Below are positions 44,970-54,038 of a DNA stretch of 64,000 nucleotides, in pieces; the first letter of the stretch is position 1, and each line of letters starts with the position of its first letter. The stretch is from assembly GCA_012295225.1 (NCBI GenBank), contig WMKK01000009.1, positions 207,909 through 271,908 on the forward strand, written 5' to 3'. This stretch comes from Ostreococcus mediterraneus (taxonomy: Eukaryota; Chlorophyta; Mamiellophyceae; Mamiellales; Bathycoccaceae). Position numbers and translations under genes: made by a program. The notes under the pieces are model-generated. The model was not told the origin of the DNA, did no database searches, and worked only from the letters and a program-made list of their open reading frames with translations.

Positions 44970-45125
44970 ATCACCCATCGCTCGGCGTAACGCGCGCGCA
45001 CATCGCGTCAACGCCCGCACCGCGCGCATCTCCGTTGACCGCGCCCCACCGACGTCGTCGACGTCGTCGGCGTCGGCGGAGGCATCGGCGTCGTCGTCGC
45101 CGCGCCTCGCGCCCGCGCCACCCAT
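43986..45125 (-). CDS. HEAT-repeat protein
   Basis: From ATG 45125 (MGGAGARRGDD) the protein has 379 aa. The first 45 residues are Asp/Ala-rich. A DEDEDEDE run is encoded by a hexanucleotide repeat. The remainder is a helical solenoid with HEAT-type repeats: FGALIRDRSASVRATFTRVL, VLPYVLTALCDDIDDVRVVA, and LRELAAHAGTGWYEDIAFQT. The order and spacing recall the C-terminal part of DNAAF5/HEATR2, but the resemblance is weak and a general scaffold is as likely. Starts further upstream (frame open to 45365) or at 44978 are possible. Confidence 0.7.
44926..44968 (+). repeat. Hexanucleotide microsatellite coding for Asp-Glu run
   Basis: About seven copies of TCCTCG in tandem lie within the HEAT-repeat gene. 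On the coding strand they read as alternating Asp and Glu codons. Confidence 0.9.
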
Positions 45126-45916
45126 GCGCGCGCGTCCGTCGACGCCTCGCGACGCCTCGCGACGCCTCGCGACGCGCGCGCGCGCGCGTCTCTCTCTCGC
45201 GCGCGCGCGTGGAATGGAATACGAACCGTCCCCAGGACGGTGGCGCGTCGCGTCACCCCCAGCCCCGACGATCGATGGACGGCGCACCGCGCGCGACTCG
45301 CCGCCTCGGACGGAGTCTCGCTGGATCCAAACACGCGTTCTGCGCCGCGCGTCGTCCTCGTCCACCGGCGCCGGCGCGAGTCACACGCGGGTGTGCGTCT
45401 GAAGACCGCCGTCTGCAGGTCTGCAGGTCTGTTACCCCCGAAACGGCGGCGCAACGCGCACAGCCCTGTGGCCCGTCGGCGCGTGCGTTCTACATTATTG
45501 ATTATTCGTGCGAACACATCGTACAATACGTTACCGTAACCAATAGTTAAGACCATGAAAGCCCATGCGCGAGACATCGTCCTTCGATCGCTGTCGACAT
45601 CGGGTCCAGCCGTCCTGTCGTCCTGCCGTCCGTCCGTCCAGCCGTCCGTCCGTCCGGGGGATCACGTGCACGACCCATGTGCCAATCACTCGGTCGTGAT
45701 TGGTCACACGGGTTGAACACGTCGTTCGGACATGTGGCGTCTTACACGCCCGACATCGCGCGGGGCTTCCCCGGTTTCCCGGACCGCGGCGTCCACCAGG
45801 GTCCACGTCATCACTCACGGGGGAACGAAGGCACGCGAAACGTCCATCGTCCCCGACGCGTCCGCACACGTCGACGGACGACGGACGACGACGACGACGG
45901 AGGTAAAACACACGGA
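45126..45916. other. Long divergent intergenic region with short tandem repeats
   Basis: These 791 bp lie between the HEAT gene (minus) and the WD40 gene (plus). They contain three perfect 10 bp units GACGCCTCGC (45141-45170), a doubled CTGCAG word near 45415 and a CCGT-rich tract at 45610-45655. Several frames stay open, including one that continues the HEAT gene upstream to 45365, but no recognisable protein is present. Confidence 0.45.
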
Positions 45917-48001
45917 ATGTCCACCACCGCGAGTGGACGACGTCGGAGCGCGAGATTGATGGGCGACGACGACGACGACGACGCGCGGCGATCGCCCGCG
46001 GTGGGTGACGGCGATGCGCCGACGGATACGTTTACGTTTACGCCGATAAATGCCATGCGGTCGTTGGAGAACGTGGAGTTGAGCGCGGAGAGGGAACGCA
46101 CGCGTGGTGGGAAGGGGAGTGTGGTGAGTGTGCGCGGTGGTGGGGTGAAACGGCGGATGAGCGGCGATGGGACGGCGACGGCGGCGTTGGATGCGGTGGA
46201 GCGCGGAAACGTCGAGGGCGACGCGCCGATGATGATGGCGACGGCGGATGTTGAGAAAGATGTGCCGGTGACGAATGTGGTTGATGTTGTTGCGGCGCGT
46301 GCGGAGGAGGACGTGCAGCGCGCGCCGAGTGGGGCGGTGGAAGGATTTACCTTTACGAGCGTCAGCGAGGAGGAACGCAGAAAATCCAAGACGTTTTGGG
46401 CGAGCGGCGCGGTGGGCGGAAGTGACGTGAAGAAGGCGACGTTTGCGCCATTGATGCACACGAATGGGTTACCACCTACACCTGCGGTGTATAACGCCGT
46501 ACCTTGGCCGAGTTCGATTCCCCTTCGCGAACGGTCGCCGCCGCGCGTCGCCGGGGGGTACGCCGACGGATTTGTCGGCGCCGCGACGTTTGCGACACCC
46601 AATGCTCGCGGTTACGCCGAACAGAGGGCGAACGTCGCGGCTGTGACGAGTAAACACTCATCTTTGGCATCGTCGTTAGTTATGGAGACGCTGGCGGCGA
46701 CACCAAATGAACTCGCGGCGCAGTTGGCGCAAGTCAAGCGAGAGATTGCAAAGCGGCAAGACGAAGCCGTGGAAGTTTCGCGCGTGTTGCGACAGCTTCA
46801 ACGGGAAGAGGCTGATTTGTACATCAGAGCGGCAGAGATTCAGCGACAAATTTTGGAAAAAACAAGTGAGACTCAGCCGTTTGATTTGAGCATTATGCCG
46901 AACATTGCGCCACCGCAGAGGAACATTGAGACTATGGTTTCGTTTGATCGGTACGAGGCGTCGCCGATGAAAAGCGACGGCGCCGGCGCGCACATCGATG
47001 ACCAACCCTCAACGTCAAAGCCAGTGAAAACGGACGTGAAGACGATGACATTATATCAAAAGTTGGACGTGCGCAAAGCTTTAATTTCTGTCGACTTTAT
47101 CGACGGTCCGGGAGGATTATCGTTACTCACCGCGAGCGAGGACAACTGCCTCCGACTGTGGGCGCCAGACAGCCGTAAGCCAGCGGCATTGATGCGCGTA
47201 CCGCGCGGCACAAAAGCGACAGCAATCATGAACGAGCGCGTTGTTTGTGTAGGCACTGACATGGGTGAACTCGTTCAAGTTGACATCGCCACTGGTCAGT
47301 ATGTCGGCTCTTTGACGCACGGTGAGCACGCAGCGCCGTGGAGCGTAAATACGCTCACTAAATTCGGCCTCGATAATGACGCCATCATCGCTGCGGCAGG
47401 TACGGGTGGAGATATTAAGATTTGGGATGCTCGAGCTGCGCGTGGTGGTGGTGCGCCAATGGTCATGTACTCTCATGGTGCGACGCAAATTCGCTCGGTT
47501 TCATTTGCACCAGACGGTCGCTCCATCCTCGCTGCGGCTTCAAACGATCTGAGATCCTTTGATCTGCGCATGAATGGTCGATCTATGCGTATGCGTATGA
47601 ACGGTGGTATTCAACCAAACTGGATGTCGGTCACGCACAACATTTCGACGGGAGAAGCTGTCACACTTTCAAGCGCTGGCGACGCACACATTTGGTCCGC
47701 GACGACGCCGTTCCCGTTGTCGAGAACTATCTGTGGAGCGAGCGCGCCAAAGTCCTCCGTCATCGACATATCTTCAAATTTCATGCTTTGTGCCAAGGGT
47801 GAGAACGCTCGAGCACTCGAACTCATGAATTTTTCCACCGGTAACGTCGTCTCAAGATGGACTCCAGGCGCCGCCGCGGAAGACTGCGGCGCCGTCTCCT
47901 GCGTCGCCGTCTCCTCCGTCGGCGCCTCCACGCAACCCTACGGCGTAAACCACATCGCCGCCGGCACCCGCGACGGCGCAGTTCTCGTATTCGCCTCATA
48001 G
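45917..48001 (+). CDS. WD40-repeat protein with disordered, coiled-coil N-terminus
   Basis: From ATG 45917 the protein has 694 aa. Residues 1-290 are disordered with acidic runs. A coiled coil at about 270-325 (AAQLAQVKREIAKRQDEAVE) precedes the C-terminal beta-propeller. WD-type repeats include LLTASEDNCLRLWAPDSR, IIAAAGTGGDIKIWDARAA, SVSFAPDGRSILAAASNDLR and VTLSSAGDAHIWSATTP. No intron is seen. It could be a scaffold for chromatin, spindle or ubiquitin-ligase work, but the propeller does not point to one family. The start was chosen at MSTTASGRRRSARL because upstream residues are Arg-rich noise. Confidence 0.82.
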   Translation: MSTTASGRRRSARLMGDDDDDDARRSPAVGDGDAPTDTFTFTPINAMRSLENVELSAERERTRGGKGSVVSVRGGGVKRRMSGDGTATAALDAVERGNVEGDAPMMMATADVEKDVPVTNVVDVVAARAEEDVQRAPSGAVEGFTFTSVSEEERRKSKTFWASGAVGGSDVKKATFAPLMHTNGLPPTPAVYNAVPWPSSIPLRERSPPRVAGGYADGFVGAATFATPNARGYAEQRANVAAVTSKHSSLASSLVMETLAATPNELAAQLAQVKREIAKRQDEAVEVSRVLRQLQREEADLYIRAAEIQRQILEKTSETQPFDLSIMPNIAPPQRNIETMVSFDRYEASPMKSDGAGAHIDDQPSTSKPVKTDVKTMTLYQKLDVRKALISVDFIDGPGGLSLLTASEDNCLRLWAPDSRKPAALMRVPRGTKATAIMNERVVCVGTDMGELVQVDIATGQYVGSLTHGEHAAPWSVNTLTKFGLDNDAIIAAAGTGGDIKIWDARAARGGGAPMVMYSHGATQIRSVSFAPDGRSILAAASNDLRSFDLRMNGRSMRMRMNGGIQPNWMSVTHNISTGEAVTLSSAGDAHIWSATTPFPLSRTICGASAPKSSVIDISSNFMLCAKGENARALELMNFSTGNVVSRWTPGAAAEDCGAVSCVAVSSVGASTQPYGVNHIAAGTRDGAVLVFAS

Positions 48002-48328
48002 TGTCAATCGTAACATCACATCTAACGTCACATGCAACGTCACATCCACCCAGCACTCCGCCGCGCCGCCGCAGCAGCAACTTCCCCGCAGGGTTCGGGC
48101 CCTTTTTGCGTGCTTTATCCGGTGCCTCCGCCTCACGCCCTCACACGTGCGCCCGCGCAGACACCACCGCGCGGGCTGCACCGACGATCGAACGCTCGAG
48201 CGCACGAACGAGTCACATACGTCGACGCGGTGCACCGACGCGCGCGACGCCGACGCCGACGCCGACGCGTTGCCACGTGTATCTGACGTATATTCTTCGT
48301 GCGCCCGGAAAGCGCACAGTTCACACCC
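48002..48328. other. Intergenic region
   Basis: These 327 bp lie between the WD40 gene and the small acidic protein gene, both on the plus strand. CAACGTCACATC-like words recur around 48010-48050. I see no gene, RNA or strong promoter motif. Confidence 0.45.
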
Positions 48329-48739
48329 ATGCGTTCCGACGGTGACGACGCGTCGAATGACGACGTCAACGGGTCCATCGCGCGCGCGTTAGAGATTGCG
48401 TTGCGACGCAACGATGACACGGACGCGCTCGAGCATGCGCGACGTGAGAAAGAACACGCGCCGCGCGCGGGGAAGGAGGTGGCTGACGCGTCGGATGCCG
48501 ACGTCGTCGCGTATGTTACGCTTATTGAAGGCGATGAAGACGCCAAGGATGCGAATGGGAAGGAGGGAGGTTCGACGGAAGAGGATCTCGTGCAGTACAG
48601 TTTGCTGCATCGATTACGCGCGCTGGAGGAGGAAAAAGTTACGCCGGTGTTGAGCGCGTACGAGCGCTTGAAACAACGGCTCGAAGAGGGATCCGCGCAC
48701 CGCGAGACGTTGGAGACGCCGCATGAACGTGAGGGATGA
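48329..48739 (+). CDS. Small acidic helical protein, unrecognised
   Basis: From ATG 48329 (MRSDGDDASNDD) the product has 136 aa. It is acidic and has helical segments: GSIARALEIALRRNDDTDAL, EEDLVQYSLLHRLRALEEEK and PVLSAYERLKQRLEEG. The pattern of charged and leucine residues suggests a short coiled-coil subunit. Codon use is like that of neighbouring genes. I do not recognise the family, and the start is uncertain because a non-ATG frame extends upstream. Confidence 0.5.
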   Translation: MRSDGDDASNDDVNGSIARALEIALRRNDDTDALEHARREKEHAPRAGKEVADASDADVVAYVTLIEGDEDAKDANGKEGGSTEEDLVQYSLLHRLRALEEEKVTPVLSAYERLKQRLEEGSAHRETLETPHEREG

Positions 48740-49107
48740 CGACCAAACAAAAACAAAACAAGATTCTTTGGATTATTTACGTAGTGATAGCTCAGCGATA
48801 ACTCTTTAGCTCTCTAGGGTGTGCAACAGTCGCGAACATTTCGCGGCTCTGCAGGTATAAATACTTCAAAAAAATATCAACATCATTCAAGTTTTCGAAC
48901 CGTTGTCACCACTCCAATCGCATGCATTATGAGTCGTATGTCCGAGTATTATTTACCGACGTTGGTATTTAAAAGTCAAACACGCGGTAAAATATATTGA
49001 TACTCATAAAAGTCATAGAATACGTAAAACTGTCTACGAGACCACACCGCGCCGGCGCACACGACCGCACACTTCGACGCCGCCATCGCGCTCGACGACG
49101 ACGAAAG
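48740..49107. other. Intergenic region upstream of CCT5
   Basis: These 368 bp are noticeably more AT-rich than the surroundings. They are presumably the 3' UTR of the small gene and the promoter of CCT5. A word AAAAATATCAAC near 48870 and TATTTAAAAG near 48966 are AT-rich elements. A GATAGCTCAGC stretch near 48786 resembles a tRNA D-arm but has no partner arms. Confidence 0.45.
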
Positions 49108-51052
49108 ATGAGTTTAGCATTCGATGAGTTCGGGCGACCGTTCATCATCATCAAGGTATGTGTGTTTCTATCGCGTGATGACGCTCAGCCGTGCGCGCAC
49201 GTGACGACGATCGCGCGTTGACGCTGTCGTGCGCGCGCCTTTGAGCAGATGATTGACGAGTAGTTCATGTCGTTTAACGCGCGTAGGAACAAGGCAATAA
49301 GTCACGCGTGCGAGGAATCGATGCGCAAAAGGCGAATATTGCAGCTGCGAAGAGTGTTGCGCGCACATTGCGCTCGTCTTTAGGACCAAAGGTGCGATGA
49401 TTAGTGAGCGGTGAGCTGCGGCGTTTGACTCGAAAGCGCGCTCGAGAGCGCTGAAACTATGACTGACGATGCGCGATTTTGCGCGCGATAAATAGGGTAT
49501 GGATAAGATTTTGCAGTCTGGTGATGGTGATATTACGATAAGTACGTACAGACTTCGAGTGATCAAGCGTTTAGTTGCATCGTCGACGCGCTCGAAGGGT
49601 TGACCGAAAACTAACTTACGTGATCTTTTCCCGTGCATAGCGAACGATGGGGCGACGATTCTGGACCAGATGGAGGTCGAGCATGAGATTGGTAAGCTTT
49701 TAGTCGAGTTGTCCAAGTCGCAGGACTATGAGATTGGTGACGGCACTACGGGCGTTGTCGTTTTGGCTGGATCGTTGTTGGAACAGGCGGAGAAGCTTCT
49801 CGATCGCGGAATTCATCCGTTGAGAATCGCGGAAGGCTACGAGATGGCCGCCAAGGTTGCCACGAAAGAACTTGCGAATATTAGTGAAAAGTTTGATTTC
49901 GATGCGGAGAATATCGAACCTTTGATTCGTACGTGCATGACAACCTTGAGTAGTAAGATTGTGAACCGCTGCAAGCGCGAGATGGCAGAAATTTGTGTCA
50001 AGGCTGTGATGGCTGTGGCGGATTTAGAACGTAAGGATGTGAACTTGGATTTGATTAAGGTTGAAGGCAAAGTAGGTGGTAAGCTCGAGGACACGATGTT
50101 GGTCAATGGTATCGTGTTAGACAAAGATATCAGCCACCCACAAATGTCAAAGGAAATCAAAGATGCAAAGATTGCGATTTTGACTTGCCCATTCGAGCCG
50201 CCAAAACCGAAGACCAAGCACAAGATTGAAATAGACACTGTGGAAAAGTATGAAGAACTCCGTCAACAAGAAGAAAAGTACTTTACTGACATGGTGAAGC
50301 AGTGCAAGGATAGTGGCGCGACGCTCGTAATTTGCCAGTGGGGCTTTGACGACGAAGCCAACTCCATGTTGATGCAAGAACGACTTCCGGCTATTCGCTG
50401 GGTCGGTGGCGTTGAGCTTGAATTACTTGCTATTGCCACTGGTGCGCGTATCGTTCCTCGTTTCACGGAATTATCTGCCGAAAAGCTTGGCTCAGCTGGT
50501 CTGGTCAAGGAGGTTGCTTTTGGTACAACAAAGGAACGTATGGTCATCATCGAAGATTGCGCTGCGAGTAAGGCTGTGACAGTCTTCGTTCGTGGAGGCA
50601 ACAAGATGATGATTGATGAGACAAAGCGTTCTTTGCACGATGCTATCTGCGTTGCGCGCAACTTAGTTCGGTCGAATAACATCGTTTACGGTGGTGGTTC
50701 GGCAGAAATTGCATGCGCCATCGCAGTTGAAGAGGAAGCAGATAAGATTGCGAGCGTCGAGCAATACGCCATGCGCGCATTTGCTGATGCGTTAGACGCA
50801 GTACCCACGGCTTTGGCTGAAAACAGCGGTCTTCCACCGATCGAAACCGTCGCGAACATCAAGTCGAGACAGCTCAAGGAGAAGAATCCGTTTTTGGGCG
50901 TCGACTGCAAGGAAGTCGGCACGCCAGACATGAAGTCTCAAGGCGTATTCGAAACCTTGATCGGTAAGCAGCAACAAATTTTACTCGCTACTCAAGTCGT
51001 AAAGCTCATCCTTAAGATTGACGACGTCATCTTGAGCGGAAACTATCAGTAA
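49108..51052 (+). CDS. CCT5: T-complex chaperonin subunit epsilon, CCT5 (4 exons)
   Basis: Exons 49108-49155, 49287-49391, 49496-49541 and 49641-51052 give 536 aa, the normal CCT5 length. All three introns (131, 104, 99 bp) have GT...AG ends and consistent phases. Exon 1 is [16 protein letters not shown], exon 2 ends with [11 protein letters not shown], exon 3 is the short [15 protein letters not shown], and exon 4 opens with [14 protein letters not shown]. The ATPase motif is [12 protein letters not shown], and epsilon-specific stretches include [16 protein letters not shown] and [12 protein letters not shown]. It is one of eight subunits of the cytosolic chaperonin that folds actin and tubulin. 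All introns lie in the first 535 bp. Confidence 0.96.
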
Positions 51053-51189
51053 GAGAAGTCTCACTCGCTCTCTCGACGCGTCTTTAAAACGCTTGCGTTT
51101 TGTAATTCAAATCGCCACTGTAGGACCACGCACACTCACCATTAACTCCACTTAAACTCTCGAACGGGAATACGCTTGCGTAAGTGTGC

Positions 51190-51867
51190 ATGAATGCGTT
51201 CGTTCTGGACGTCCTAGACGCCTCAGGCGCGCGTGCCATTTTTGTTGAGCTCTCCGCCGCCCACTGCGAGTGCTTTCCTGATGATGTTCCCGAAAGTGGC
51301 GCAGAAACCGTCGACGAGTTCTTTGATCGCGTCACGTGGTTACATGACGAATCTAGCACGACGTGGTTCGTGCTTCGTCGCGCGCGTGCGGAGAAAATCA
51401 AGAGTGACGGCGACGTTCGAGGCGGTGAAATCGTAGGCTTTGCGTGTGGAGTCTCCTACGCAGACAGTTGGTACGGAGCCCATCTCGGCGTACGACCGAA
51501 ATACCGGCGGCACGGCTATGGGTCATATCTTATGCGTGTGTCTCAAGCGCATGCCGCGAAATTAGGAATCACCAAGCTCCAAGCGAGCGTGGACATGGAC
51601 GCGCGGGTCGGTCGCGGACGGTTGTTCGGATACTACGAGTCGCACGGGGCGCGCATGGTGCAGACTGGATTTGGCAGTGCGGGAGCCGTAGAACCTAGCA
51701 TTATTCGTATCGAACGACACTTTACATTGGATATAGCTCGGCAAGAATTGGCACAGTCGGAGGCTGTGGTGTTTCGACCACGACGTTTCAACGCGAGCAA
51801 GGTGGGGATTCCATCCATCGTGTTTGCGTTCGGCGTCATCATATTGAGACGCATTAGGAAGAGATAG
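51190..51867 (+). CDS. GNAT-family N-acetyltransferase with C-terminal hydrophobic anchor
   Basis: From ATG 51190 the protein has 225 aa. The GNAT core is visible: strand 4 and the acetyl-CoA loop read HLGVRPKYRRHGYGSYLM (R/QxxGxG as RRHGYG), followed by AHAAKLGITKLQASVDMDA and LFGYYESHGARMVQTGF. The C-terminus is SIVFAFGVIILRRIRKR, a single short hydrophobic stretch with basic residues after it. This suggests a tail-anchored protein of ER, mitochondria or peroxisome. The acetylated substrate is unknown. No intron is needed, although the N-terminal 20 residues are not typical of the family. Confidence 0.8.
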   Translation: MNAFVLDVLDASGARAIFVELSAAHCECFPDDVPESGAETVDEFFDRVTWLHDESSTTWFVLRRARAEKIKSDGDVRGGEIVGFACGVSYADSWYGAHLGVRPKYRRHGYGSYLMRVSQAHAAKLGITKLQASVDMDARVGRGRLFGYYESHGARMVQTGFGSAGAVEPSIIRIERHFTLDIARQELAQSEAVVFRPRRFNASKVGIPSIVFAFGVIILRRIRKR

Positions 51868-51977
51868 ATGCATAGAGTTAGGATAAATTCACTAGAACTT
51901 TTATTATGAACGTAGTCCGTAGTCAGAGCGATATTATTTGCTTCGCTGCACGCCATTTCTTCGGTGTCATTGGTATG

Positions 51978-53675
51978 TTACAACTCGGTCACTTTCCAGT
52001 TTGATGGAATAGCTTCCTCAACATCTTCTTCTTCTTCCGCGACATCAACGATACCGTTGCCATCTTTCGGTCTCATATTTGGAGGCAAGTCGCGTGCAGT
52101 AGTTTGCGAGCCATCTTGTCGAACAACTCGTGGCTTTTGCGTCTCACTGTTGAGTTCAACGCCCAATCCTCTTGCGAGAAGTTCGTCACTTTGCTCAACC
52201 GCTTGAGGTTGTAGCTCTATGATTTTTTTACGCGCTTCTTCACTACCATTTGTTATATTTCGCACAGTCCAAAGCGACCACTCTCTTAGATAAGGCTCGT
52301 CATCTTGACCGCGGGTGTGATTGAGCACGATCGGAACCCCGCCCAGTGACGCAATGTCCTCACATACGCGCTCTCGGTTGAAGCACGCGTTTCCAAGAAT
52401 CGCAATTAGATCTACTCTGTACCCGGCCCACGGTACTTTGTTGGGATAAACTACGTCACTTTTCAACTCTTTGGGGATGTGAGCTTCGAGTTTTGGCGCC
52501 GATGCTGGTCCTGTCGCTTTACTCGTCTGACCAATACCCTCAGGCGGCGGAAGAGAAGCAAGGAGCGAAAGAACAAGTCGAACCAGTCCCATCGCTGCTA
52601 AGCATCCGATGGTGTCACCCGCATGCGGCTTCACTTCGCGTTCGCTAATAGCTCGTAAAATACTCACGCATTCCATTAATATACAAAGAGCATTATCGCA
52701 TTCGCCGTCATCCTCTGCCGCCGCAAATCGTGCCGCCGAGAGACTCGTGGTATCGACGAGAAATGCAAGAACACCTTCGGGCATCAGAAGCGGTGGCTGT
52801 TCACCAGGAACGACTTTTGAGTGATGGATGTCAACGTATGATGTAGCAACTTTGTCATCCATAACCGTAGCGATAAAATGCAACAATGTCGCCTGCTCGG
52901 TAACGTATTTGAGTCGCGTTGATGTCTTAGGCGCTGGAGTGTCTTTCACTTCATTGATGCGTGATTTGTCTTCAGCAAGCGCAACGAGTCTCGCGCGTAA
53001 CATCGCTTCGGTCATGGCGGCAATTTCGGTCGCGTTTGGCGACAATCCACGGAAAATCTTGGGTAGCCCGTCGCCTTTGCAGCACACGGTGCACACCAAA
53101 TCGAGCAACTTTGCGCCTCCACCAACACCCTCTGGCTCAGTTGAGTCCGCGGATGCGATCAAGAGTAACCGCCAGAACGAACTTGCAGCGCTATCAGTCA
53201 ATCTCATTATTCTCGTTGAGTCGTGCTTCACACACATATTCACAAAAAGACAAACCAAACCATGCGAGCGAGCCGCGCGACCACCTCGCGTCTCCGCCAC
53301 AGCCTCGAGCGTGTGAAACGCCCCATCCGCCTCCCATGCATCAGTTAAACACCGTGGATCATCCATCCCGGCATTGATAAGCGTTTGCAACACAAACATC
53401 ATTCCTCTTGCATAATCCTCGCTTGCGCCACCCCAAGTGCCATCACTGACTCTGGCCACGTCTCGTAGCACGGCAACCAGTGTCGCAAACGTCCCCAACT
53501 CGAGCGCTAATTCCAACCCACTCGCATTTCCCACCAGCGCATTTCGCAACGCGCGAACGTGCTCACACACATCAGTCATCGAAACCCCCCTCGTTTCACC
53601 GCTCGTGATGAGCGACGCCGTTGCCCTGAATTGCATCAATGCGGCATCCAAAGCCGCCGACGTCGACGTCGACAT
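51978..53675 (-). CDS. ATXN10: Ataxin-10 family protein
   Basis: The single-exon protein (565 aa) is an armadillo-like helical solenoid. The C-terminal ataxin-10 domain is diagnostic: GYRVDLIAILGNACFNRERV, VPIVLNHTRGQDDEPYLREW, SLWTVRNITNGSEEARKKI. An acidic tail rich in Glu (VAEEEEDVEEAIP) ends the protein. Homologues function in cytokinesis and signalling. In plants and algae the role is not established. The start at 53675 (MSTSTSAALDAAL) follows a short intergenic gap. Confidence 0.88.
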   Translation of the reverse strand: MSTSTSAALDAALMQFRATASLITSGETRGVSMTDVCEHVRALRNALVGNASGLELALELGTFATLVAVLRDVARVSDGTWGGASEDYARGMMFVLQTLINAGMDDPRCLTDAWEADGAFHTLEAVAETRGGRAARSHGLVCLFVNMCVKHDSTRIMRLTDSAASSFWRLLLIASADSTEPEGVGGGAKLLDLVCTVCCKGDGLPKIFRGLSPNATEIAAMTEAMLRARLVALAEDKSRINEVKDTPAPKTSTRLKYVTEQATLLHFIATVMDDKVATSYVDIHHSKVVPGEQPPLLMPEGVLAFLVDTTSLSAARFAAAEDDGECDNALCILMECVSILRAISEREVKPHAGDTIGCLAAMGLVRLVLSLLASLPPPEGIGQTSKATGPASAPKLEAHIPKELKSDVVYPNKVPWAGYRVDLIAILGNACFNRERVCEDIASLGGVPIVLNHTRGQDDEPYLREWSLWTVRNITNGSEEARKKIIELQPQAVEQSDELLARGLGVELNSETQKPRVVRQDGSQTTARDLPPNMRPKDGNGIVDVAEEEEDVEEAIPSNWKVTEL

Positions 53676-53704
53676 CGCCCCACTACAATTTCAATCCTAA
53701 ACCT

Positions 53705-53986
53705 CTACCGCGACGATTTTCTATTCGGATCCTGACAGCAAAACAGTACGTTCCAACCTCGCACTAAGGCCGAGAACGGACCAGCCAAGCACTCGCCGCC
53801 GTGTCGCACTTTTTCCCTCGTCGTTCCCCTCTCACCGGGCGCACTAAAATCGTCCTCTCCGCCTAACGCTGACGCGAACGCGCTGTTACTTGACGCGCTC
53901 GCCGATCGCGACAGCGCAGCTTTTGGCTCGTCCTTCGCGCTCGCCGCTTCCAATGCCACCGATGACGTCGTCGCGGAAGAATTCAT
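53705..53986 (-). CDS. Possible small Ser/Ala-rich protein
   Basis: A frame of 93 codons from ATG 53986 (MNSSATTSSVAL) to TGA 53705 ends in GGECLAGPFSALVRGWNVLFCC, which has protein-like hydrophobic content. An earlier in-frame ATG at 54040 would overlap the NSF start codon by two bases on the other strand. No family is recognised. It sits in tandem, 30 bp upstream of ataxin-10, and could instead be part of that gene's leader. Confidence 0.35.
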   Translation of the reverse strand: MNSSATTSSVALEAASAKDEPKAALSRSASASSNSAFASALGGEDDFSAPGERGTTREKVRHGGECLAGPFSALVRGWNVLFCCQDPNRKSSR

Positions 53987-54038
53987 GCGTGGTCGCGCGC
54001 CTTGCAATGGCCTCACACGGTGTCGCGCGCCACTAGCC

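Noticed and set aside
45126-45365. N-terminal extension of the HEAT gene
   Set aside because: The extra 80 residues are Arg-rich and lie over tandem repeats; ATG 45125 precedes the first protein-like sequence.
46505-46520. GAGTTCGATTCCC resembling a tRNA T-arm
   Set aside because: It lies inside the coding sequence of the WD40 gene and has no cloverleaf around it.
48784-48850. tRNA-like stretch (GATAGCTCAGC)
   Set aside because: Only the D-arm-like words match. No acceptor pairing, anticodon stem or T-arm GGTTCRA could be placed at the right distances.
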